Shown here piece by piece: positions 42,231 through 48,596 of a stretch of DNA of 48,596 nucleotides (its first letter is position 1; every line of letters starts with the position of its first letter). Both the position numbers and the translations under genes were made by a program. The notes beneath the pieces were generated by a model. The model was not told where the DNA came from. It was given only the letters and a program-made list of their open reading frames with translations, and searched no databases. Source of the DNA: Verrucomicrobiaceae bacterium. Lineage in GTDB: Bacteria; Verrucomicrobiota; Verrucomicrobiia; Verrucomicrobiales; Verrucomicrobiaceae. The stretch covers positions 1 to 48,596 of the forward strand of contig JAEUHN010000021.1 in NCBI GenBank assembly GCA_016795365.1. Reading direction: 5' to 3'.

Positions 42231-44657
42231 ATGTCATCCAGTGCATCACCTTCATCATCGTCGTCGTCCGCGTGGCTTGCGGATGGAGGGGCGTTGTTTG
42301 GGATTGGACTGGGGGAGGAGATCACGTCCAAAACGATGGGTCCACAGGCTCAGATCGGGCCTTATCGATTGATCGAGAAGCTCGGCGAGGGCGGGCTCGG
42401 AGTGGTTTGGCGTGCCGAGCAGACGGCTCCGATTCAGCGCGAGGTGGCGATCAAGCTCACCAAGCCCAGCCTCCACTACCGGGCGGATGTCCTCAGCCGA
42501 TTCGAGCTGGAGCGTCAGGCCCTCGCACGCATGCAGCATCCCAATATCGCTGCGATTCTGGATGCAGGGGCGCTGGCTGACGATCGGCCCTACTTCGTGA
42601 TGGAGTTGGTGCGTGGTGTGCCGCTCACCGAGTATTGCAAGGCACACGCTCTCGACGTTCGATCACGACTCGAGCTGTTCATCGTCATCTGCCAGGCGGT
42701 GCATCATGCGCATCAGAAAGGCATCCTGCATCGCGATCTCAAGCCATCGAACATTCTCGTGGCTGAACAAGACGGCCAGCCTGTGCCCAAGGTGATCGAC
42801 TTCGGCATCGCGAAGGCACTCGACGACACCGATCCTGCGCTGAACGACCCGTTCTTCAGGACTCAGCTCGGTGCCTTGCCATGTGCAACCTATCAATACA
42901 TGAGCCCCGAGCAGGCGAGCCGCGGGCAGACAGACATTGATACACGATCAGACATCTACACGCTGGGCGTGATTCTCTATGAGCTGCTCACAGGCAAGCT
43001 TCCGTTGCCGGATGATCTGGCGCGCTCGGGAAGTTTCGAGGCCATCGCATCCCACTTAATTGAAGCCGAGCCCACACGGCCGAGCGAGCGCGTAACCACC
43101 TTGGGCACCAAGACGAGCGATCTGCGGGGCGACCTGGACTGGATCGTCCTGCGTGCTCTCGAACGAGATCGCGAGCGTCGTTATGAAAGCGCGGCTGCGC
43201 TGGCCGATGATCTTCAGCGCCATCTCGATCACGAGCCGGTGAGTGCTGGTCCTCCGAGCCCCTTCTATCGCTGCGGGAAGTGGATTCGTCGGCATCGCGT
43301 GGTGTTCGTTTCCATGGTTGCGGTTGCGCTCAGCTTGAGTGCTGGATTTGTCTCCACGTGGGTTGCTTTGCAACGTGAGGCTCAGCAGCGTCGCGTGGCC
43401 GATGAACAACGTCGGGCCGCTGATGCCAGTCGTGCACTCGCTGAGCAGCGGGAATCGCAGGCCCTTGCGGCTCGTGATGCGGAGGCGAAAGCGCGGGCAC
43501 AGGCGGAGAGTTCGCGACGGATCGCCGACACTGCTCGCGCACGTGCCGAACGTTTGATCAATGACATGCTCTTCGATCTGCGGGACCAGTTGGAACCTCT
43601 CGGTCGGCTGCCTTTGCTCGATCAAGTCGCGGGCTCCGCGCAGCAATACTTCGACGACATCCCGCAGGCCGATGACAGCGAGGAGCAGCAGCGCAATCGC
43701 GCGGTGATGTGGCAGAACCGCGGCAGCATCCTGCTGGCGAAAGGGGATACACAGGGAGCCAAGCAGCTCTTTGAGCAATCGCTGACGACGATGAAGTTGC
43801 GAGCCATCAAGGAGCCTAACAATGTGCTGCGCCTGCACGATCTCGCGCTGGCTCATGAGCGAATGGGAGCGGTGCATGAATCGCTTCACGATCTTGCAAG
43901 CGCAGCAATCAGCTATCGGGAGATGAAGCGAGTGTTCGATCATCTGGCCAAACACGCGCCGAGCGCAGGCGCGGAAGAGTGGCGAAAGGATCAAGCGGTC
44001 GCGGACGAACGACTGGGTGATCTCGCACGCAGCCAGGGCAAAACGAAGGAAGCGCAAGAGCATTATCAAGCTGGGTTGAACATCCTCACGAAACTGGAGG
44101 AGAACGATGTGGTGTGGCGGCGCATGGCGGTGCTCGAGGGCAAGCTGGGAACCGTTGATCCAGCTCAGGCGTCCACCCATTTCGAGCGCGAGGCGGCATT
44201 GTGGAGTCGAGTGCGAGAGCAGCATCCCGATGATGTGCGGGCCATCGCCGGGAGCGCCATTGCCCATGGCCATCTGGCTTCTCTGCATTCGAGCTTGGAT
44301 CATGCCCGGGCGCAGGCTGAGGCGTTTGCGCGTCTGGTGCAGTTAGATCCACTCCGCCCCGAATGGGTTCGTGGCGAAGCGTTGGCTCAGTTGCAACTCG
44401 GCATCGCCCTCGAAGCGGCGGCTGACAATCACAAAGCCATGAGTGCCTACGACACTGCGCTGCCCCGTTTCTCCCAGCTACCGGAAGCCAAGCGTGACAT
44501 CGCGGCAGTGCACCTCCGTCTGGCCGCGCTCCACTTCCGCCTTCGCGAAGACGACAAAGCTCGTGAGCATGCCAAGCTCACTTTGACCTTGCTCAACGGC
44601 TTGACCGACGCTGAGGCCGAGAGCTGGCGGCGGACCGCGACGGAACTGCTTCGCTAA
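42231..44657 (+). CDS. transmembrane Ser/Thr protein kinase with C-terminal TPR-like region
   Basis: The protein has 808 residues. An N-terminal Ser-rich stretch precedes the kinase domain: G-loop LGEGGLGVVW (51-60), K75 in VAIKL, HRDLKPSN (167-174), DFG (190-192), APE-like SPEQ. ATG 42336 is a possible shorter start. A membrane helix lies near 356-378 (VVFVSMVAVALSLSAGF), followed by a coiled coil (REAQQRRVADEQRRAADA). A ~400-residue helical, TPR-like region lies outside. The kinase faces the cytoplasm and the sensor part the periplasm. It is paired with the ECF sigma gene. Confidence 0.92.
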   Translation: MSSSASPSSSSSSAWLADGGALFGIGLGEEITSKTMGPQAQIGPYRLIEKLGEGGLGVVWRAEQTAPIQREVAIKLTKPSLHYRADVLSRFELERQALARMQHPNIAAILDAGALADDRPYFVMELVRGVPLTEYCKAHALDVRSRLELFIVICQAVHHAHQKGILHRDLKPSNILVAEQDGQPVPKVIDFGIAKALDDTDPALNDPFFRTQLGALPCATYQYMSPEQASRGQTDIDTRSDIYTLGVILYELLTGKLPLPDDLARSGSFEAIASHLIEAEPTRPSERVTTLGTKTSDLRGDLDWIVLRALERDRERRYESAAALADDLQRHLDHEPVSAGPPSPFYRCGKWIRRHRVVFVSMVAVALSLSAGFVSTWVALQREAQQRRVADEQRRAADASRALAEQRESQALAARDAEAKARAQAESSRRIADTARARAERLINDMLFDLRDQLEPLGRLPLLDQVAGSAQQYFDDIPQADDSEEQQRNRAVMWQNRGSILLAKGDTQGAKQLFEQSLTTMKLRAIKEPNNVLRLHDLALAHERMGAVHESLHDLASAAISYREMKRVFDHLAKHAPSAGAEEWRKDQAVADERLGDLARSQGKTKEAQEHYQAGLNILTKLEENDVVWRRMAVLEGKLGTVDPAQASTHFEREAALWSRVREQHPDDVRAIAGSAIAHGHLASLHSSLDHARAQAEAFARLVQLDPLRPEWVRGEALAQLQLGIALEAAADNHKAMSAYDTALPRFSQLPEAKRDIAAVHLRLAALHFRLREDDKAREHAKLTLTLLNGLTDAEAESWRRTATELLR

Positions 44658-44666
44658 GGATTGGCA

Positions 44667-46199
44667 TCACTTGGCTGTCTTCCGGCCAGCCTCAAAGGTC
44701 TTCGCCTTGGCGGGATCCATGCGTTTCAGATCTGCCTCTGTGGGGCCTCCACCAAACTGCTTCCAATACTTCTCCGCGAAGGGATTGATCTTGGGGCCGA
44801 CGGCGTCCTCGTTCAACGAGACCTGTCCCTTGAGGGAGGTCCACCATTCGTCATAGACCGCACTCAGTTTGGCGACCACACCGGGTTGTTGGTCGGCGAT
44901 GTTGGTCAATTGGCCTGGGTCATTGATGACATCGAAGAGCTGCCACGAGGCGTCCACTTTCTTCGCCTTCGGGTTGCGAGCGCCTTCCCTCACAAGCGTG
45001 TAGCGCTCATTTCGCACCGCGCAGTTGTTCAGCTTTGAGTCGTCTGGATTGGTTCCTTTGGGCCAGCGTCCCACGTGGGTGAAGAGGTGACGATCCTCCC
45101 ATGCCGCTGCCGGATCTTTGAGCAAGGGCATGAGATTGCGACCTTCTGCGGATTGCTCCAGCAGCGCATCTGGCAACGAAACACCGGCGATGCTCGCGAA
45201 GGTCCTGAAGGCATCGATGTGCGCGGTGAGAGCCTTGCACTCCGCGGGCTGAAGCGTGCCCGGCCAGCGCCAGAATGAGAAGGCCCGTGTGCCTCCCAGC
45301 CATGGCGAGCCCTTGGCTCCGTGCATTCCAGCGTTGAACACCTTCACACCTGCGGTGCCGCCGTTGTCATTCATCAGCACGAGCAGCGTGTTCTTCTCGA
45401 TGTCCCACTGCTTCAGGGTATCGAGCAAGCGTCCGAGGTTCGCATCTATGTTGTGGATCATCCCAAAGAATTGCTCGGTGTCCTGGCCGAGTCCCTTGCC
45501 TTCGTAGAGCGCTGCGTCCTCAGGCTTCGCAATGTAGGGACCGTGCGGGGCATTGGTGGCGAGCCAGCAAAAGAAAGGACCAGCCTTGCGCTGCGAGTCC
45601 ATCCACTTCACGGCCTGATTGAAGAAGACGTCAGTGCAGTAGCCCTGGGTCTTTTCGAAGGTGTCGTTGTGCAGGATCGCTGGATCGAAGTATCGATTGC
45701 CCGGTGCATCACCGCAGGACCCTGGATAGCTCTGGCCGATGCCGCCTCCGCCATGGATGAAGACTTCATCAAAGCCGCGGCGTCCGGGCTGATACGCTTC
45801 TTCGTCGCCCAGATGCCACTTGCCGAAGATGCCTGTGTGATAGCCCGCACCCTTCAGCACCTGGGGCAAGGTGGTTACCTTCGGATCAAGGCGTTCACGT
45901 TCGAGGATCGTGTGGGTGATGCCATTGCGAAACTCGTGTCTGCCAGTCAGCAAGGCGGACCGCGTCGGTGCACAAGTGGGGCTGTTGAACCAGTTCGTGA
46001 ACCGAAGGCTTTCGCTGTGGATGCGATCGAAGTTCGGTGTCTTCAGGACGGGGTTTCCATGCGCCGAGATGTCGCCGTAACCTTGGTCGTCCGTCAGGAT
46101 GAAGATAATGTTCGGCTTGGCACCGGATGGTTCTGCGCCGAGGCATGAGCCCAGGGCCATGAGAGCGAGAAGAGTTGAAGCGAAGAGGCGATTCATCAC
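44667..46199 (-). CDS. secreted type I sulfatase (CxPTR), possible lipoprotein
   Basis: The protein has 510 residues. A signal ends LALMALGSC, a lipobox-like site at C19. Metal ligands D37-D38 are in FILTDDQ. The formylglycine site is C76 in CAPTRSALLTG, with Thr in place of the usual Ser. Later motifs are IFGKWHLG, FFCWLATNAPHGPY and VLMNDNGG. It removes sulfate from a polysaccharide or aryl ester. Its stop lies 9 bp from the kinase stop, convergent with it. Confidence 0.92.
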   Translation of the reverse strand: MMNRLFASTLLALMALGSCLGAEPSGAKPNIIFILTDDQGYGDISAHGNPVLKTPNFDRIHSESLRFTNWFNSPTCAPTRSALLTGRHEFRNGITHTILERERLDPKVTTLPQVLKGAGYHTGIFGKWHLGDEEAYQPGRRGFDEVFIHGGGGIGQSYPGSCGDAPGNRYFDPAILHNDTFEKTQGYCTDVFFNQAVKWMDSQRKAGPFFCWLATNAPHGPYIAKPEDAALYEGKGLGQDTEQFFGMIHNIDANLGRLLDTLKQWDIEKNTLLVLMNDNGGTAGVKVFNAGMHGAKGSPWLGGTRAFSFWRWPGTLQPAECKALTAHIDAFRTFASIAGVSLPDALLEQSAEGRNLMPLLKDPAAAWEDRHLFTHVGRWPKGTNPDDSKLNNCAVRNERYTLVREGARNPKAKKVDASWQLFDVINDPGQLTNIADQQPGVVAKLSAVYDEWWTSLKGQVSLNEDAVGPKINPFAEKYWKQFGGGPTEADLKRMDPAKAKTFEAGRKTAK

Positions 46200-46401
46200 G
46201 CGATCAACGGCATCGCTATCGATCAGCTATCATGAAGTGAGCGGCTTGATGGCACGAGGCGAAGGAAGATCCCGAAGTGCTGAACGCATCGCATTCGGCG
46301 ATGACTTGGGTTCTGGCGGGAAAAGGCCGTTGTGCGAGAGGCGCGGGGTTGTGCGGAAGCAAGTCCTCGGGGATAGGCAGGCCTGAATCGTGCGTTCCTC
46401 A

Positions 46402-47826
46402 ATGATGCGCACGCTCGTCACCATGCTCCTCGCGTTCTTCGGCACTCTTGTTCATGCCACAGAGCGGCCCAACATCCTCTTCATCATTGGTGATAACTGG
46501 AAGTGGCCCACGGCAGGCATCCTTGGCGATCCAATGGCGAAGACGCCGGCGTTCGATCGCATCGCGCGCGAGGGCGTGCTCTTCACGCACACCTTCAATC
46601 CCGTGCCCTCGTGCTCGCCCACGCGCTCCTGCTTGCTCACGGGCAGAGCCGCCCATCAACTCGGCGAGCGCGCGAGCCTGTGGAGCGCGTTCCCGAAGGA
46701 CACGCCGATCATCACCGACCTGCTGCGCGAGGCCGGATACGACGTCGGCTTCAGCGGCAAAGGCTGGGCGCCGGGCAATCACGCGATCTCCGGCTGGAAG
46801 GAAAATCCCGTGGGCACGAAGTATGCAGACTTCGCCGACTTCCACGCGAAGCATGATGCCTCGAAGCCTTTCTTCTTCTGGCTGGGCAACACCGACACCG
46901 CCACCAAGGCTGGTAAGCTGCCCTATCTCGATCTCGCGAAGCAGAAGCTCGATGCCTCGAAGCTCACCGTGCCACCCGAGTTGCCGGACTGCGCCGAGGT
47001 GCGCGACGATCTAATGAATTACTACGGCGGCGTGATGAAAATGGACGAGGAAGCCGCAGCTGCGGTCGCGGTGCTCGAAAAAAGCGGCCAGCTCGACAAC
47101 ACGGTGGTCATTTACACGAGTGACAATGGGTGGCAGATGCCACGTGGTCTTGCGAATTGTTACGACTCTGGATCGCGTGTGCCGCTGGCCGTGCGGTGGG
47201 GGAAGCAGCTCAGCGCCGGGCGCAAGGTGGATGACTTCGTCAATGTCGCCGACCTCGGTCCTACCTTCCTCGAACTCGCTGACCTCGCTGTGCCTCGCGA
47301 GATGAGCATGCACAGCATCAAGTCGCTCATGCTCGGCGAAGACATCAACACCATCCGCGATGCCGTCTTCATTGAGCGCGAACGCCACGCGAACGTGCGT
47401 CACGACAACCAAAGCTATCCCTGCCGCGCCATTCGAACGCGTGACTTCCTTTACATTCGCAACCTTCGCAATGACCGCTGGCCTGCTGGTGATCCCGATG
47501 TGCTCTTCCTTCATGGTCGCCCCTTCGGCGATGTGGACACAACGAAGGTGAAGGATTTCCTCCTCTCCCATCAAGGAGATCCCGCGTTTGCCAAACACAT
47601 CACGCTCATCTTTGGCAAACGTCCCGCTGAAGAACTCTACGACTTGCGCAGCGATCCCGATCAGATCGACAACGTCGCTGCTAATGTGAAGTATGCCGAC
47701 GCTATGAAGCAACTGCGCACCCGCGTGGATGAGTGGATGAAGGGCACGAGCGATCCGCGTGTTGATCCAGCCAACGATGACTGGGACAAGTTCCCCTACT
47801 ACGGCAAGGCTCCGAAGAAAGAGTGA
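46402..47826 (+). CDS. secreted type I sulfatase (GDNW subtype)
   Basis: The protein has 474 residues from ATG 46402 (GTG 46390 is also open). The signal peptide is LVTMLLAFFGTLVHA. The first metal motif is FIIGDNW (D31) rather than DDQ/DDL. The formylglycine site is C71 in CSPTRSCLLTG. Later parts are GFSGKGWAPG, FFFWLGNTD and IYTSDNGWQMPRGLANCYDSG, where the lysine-containing motif of other sulfatases is replaced. The C-terminus is NDDWDKFPYYGKAPKKE. It is close to a sulfatase subfamily common in this phylum, with unknown substrate. It is divergent from the preceding sulfatase. Confidence 0.9.
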   Translation: MMRTLVTMLLAFFGTLVHATERPNILFIIGDNWKWPTAGILGDPMAKTPAFDRIAREGVLFTHTFNPVPSCSPTRSCLLTGRAAHQLGERASLWSAFPKDTPIITDLLREAGYDVGFSGKGWAPGNHAISGWKENPVGTKYADFADFHAKHDASKPFFFWLGNTDTATKAGKLPYLDLAKQKLDASKLTVPPELPDCAEVRDDLMNYYGGVMKMDEEAAAAVAVLEKSGQLDNTVVIYTSDNGWQMPRGLANCYDSGSRVPLAVRWGKQLSAGRKVDDFVNVADLGPTFLELADLAVPREMSMHSIKSLMLGEDINTIRDAVFIERERHANVRHDNQSYPCRAIRTRDFLYIRNLRNDRWPAGDPDVLFLHGRPFGDVDTTKVKDFLLSHQGDPAFAKHITLIFGKRPAEELYDLRSDPDQIDNVAANVKYADAMKQLRTRVDEWMKGTSDPRVDPANDDWDKFPYYGKAPKKE

Positions 47827-47940
47827 TGCGATCACGAAGCGCATGGAGCGTCCACGCCGATGCTGCGTGCTGAGGAAACTTTGTTCTCATTGTCACACAG
47901 GCATCGCGATCGAGTCACTCACATCACACTCTTTCACACC

Positions 47941-48596
47941 ATGCGCCCCATTTTCTGTCTGTTCACTGTCTCGCTGCTGCTGCTCTCCTGCCACGTGTCT
48001 GCGGATGAAGCGGACGCGGCGAAGATGCGGGCCTTGTTTCCAAAGGCGGACGCGGATCAAAGCGGCTCGCTGTCCGCAGCGGAGCAGGCACGGGCGGTCG
48101 AGTTTGTGAAGACGACCTACGGCGCGCAGTGGTCGCGGCAGATCGAGGTGATGTTTGTCCGTGCGGCGAAGGACGGCACCGTCAGCGCCGAGGCGTGGCA
48201 GCAGGCGGTGGCGCTGTTTGCACAGGCACCGGCGAAGAAGACCGAGATGATCGCCATGCGCGATGGTGTGCCGCTTGCCACCGATCTCTTTTTGCCGTCG
48301 GGCGAGGGACCGTTTCCGGTGGTGCTCTCGCGCACGCCTTACAGCCGCGTGAAGCGCTCGCAAGAGGCCGCCAGCTTTGTGCGCGAGGGCTGGGTCTTCG
48401 TCATTCAGGACATGCGCGGCCGCTTTGACTCGAAGGGCGAAAACCAGCCCTTCATCGGCTGCGGCTGGGGCGAGCACGAGGACGGCGTGGACACCATCGA
48501 GTGGCTCAAAAAGCAGCCGTGGTGCAATGGCCGCATCGTCACCATCGGCGGCAGCGCGGGCGGCATCACGCAGAATCTCCTCGCCGGTGCCGCACC
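47941..48596 (+). CDS. CocE/NonD-type alpha/beta hydrolase with EF-hand, 5' part
   Basis: The gene runs off the window edge; 218 residues are visible from ATG 47941. A signal with lipobox-like LLLSC17 is followed by a perfect EF-hand loop DADQSGSLSAAE (37-48; Ca2+ ligands at 1, 3, 5, 12) and a weaker partner. From about residue 95 the hydrolase domain starts (MIAMRDGVPLATDLFLPSG, VVLSRTPYSR, VFVIQDMRGRFDSKGE, GVDTIEWLKKQPWCNGRI). The nucleophile serine is in IGGSAGG. The family (X-Pro dipeptidyl-peptidase S15-like) hydrolyses esters or acyl bonds. The protein acts outside the cytoplasm, perhaps with calcium. Confidence 0.82.
   Translation, partial: MRPIFCLFTVSLLLLSCHVSADEADAAKMRALFPKADADQSGSLSAAEQARAVEFVKTTYGAQWSRQIEVMFVRAAKDGTVSAEAWQQAVALFAQAPAKKTEMIAMRDGVPLATDLFLPSGEGPFPVVLSRTPYSRVKRSQEAASFVREGWVFVIQDMRGRFDSKGENQPFIGCGWGEHEDGVDTIEWLKKQPWCNGRIVTIGGSAGGITQNLLAGAA

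Noticed and set aside
43056..44303. Minus-strand frame of about 415 codons opposite the kinase
   Set aside because: Shadow of the kinase C-terminal region; no domain or start context.

Overview
The window looks like a chromosomal segment of a Gram-negative, GC-rich bacterium of the Verrucomicrobiota, probably near Prosthecobacter/Verrucomicrobium. This is inferred from gene content, not from a marker gene. The clues are three secreted sulfatases, a secreted protein joining a formylglycine-generating-enzyme (FGE) fold to five Ig-like domains, an ECF sigma factor beside a Ser/Thr kinase, a neutral-ceramidase-like enzyme, an RHS element, and LpxA (lipid A synthesis, hence an outer membrane). No rRNA, tRNA, insertion sequence or CRISPR array was seen.

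Left part (1-6.2 kb). It opens inside an RHS protein whose GC-poorer tail ends in a JAB/JAMM-like domain, followed by a small lipoprotein that could be its immunity partner. A gene-poor kilobase follows, with a 37-bp direct repeat, an 11-bp inverted repeat and a fragment of an XRE-type helix-turn-helix gene on the minus strand. Then come a fibronectin-III-like protein, an uninterrupted array of 35 heptanucleotides, a collagen-like modular protein, and a metal-type operon (G3E/CobW GTPase plus ArsR regulator) behind a likely ArsR operator.

Middle part (6.3-24.8 kb). This holds a ceramidase-like enzyme, an MscS-like channel, a sigma-70 factor with a 174-residue histone-H1-like tail, and a holA operon. 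Next is a minus-strand surface-protein operon (18.4 to 13.4 kb): a 12 x 21 bp minisatellite ORF, a second FN3-like protein, two small GC-poor genes and the FGE/Ig giant. A zinc-ribbon membrane protein follows. An operon for polyprenyl diphosphate synthase, RadC, LpxA and MtnA then starts with a perfect match to the Rex redox-repressor operator.

Right part (24.8-48.6 kb). It contains a di-haem cytochrome, a SulP transporter and a RidA/SDR/amidohydrolase catabolic operon. A SAF-domain dehydrogenase, GT2 and GT39-like cell-surface glycosylation group follows. The rest is a Ski2-like helicase, a trypsin-like protease with PPC and Hydin-like domains, the ECF sigma/kinase pair, three sulfatases, and an EF-hand CocE-type hydrolase cut by the window end.

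The strongest candidates for something undescribed are three. First, two FN3-like surface-protein loci each lie next to a simple-sequence array whose period is a multiple of seven. Second, the sigma factor carries an H1-like tail. Third, a Rex operator controls isoprenoid chain synthesis.
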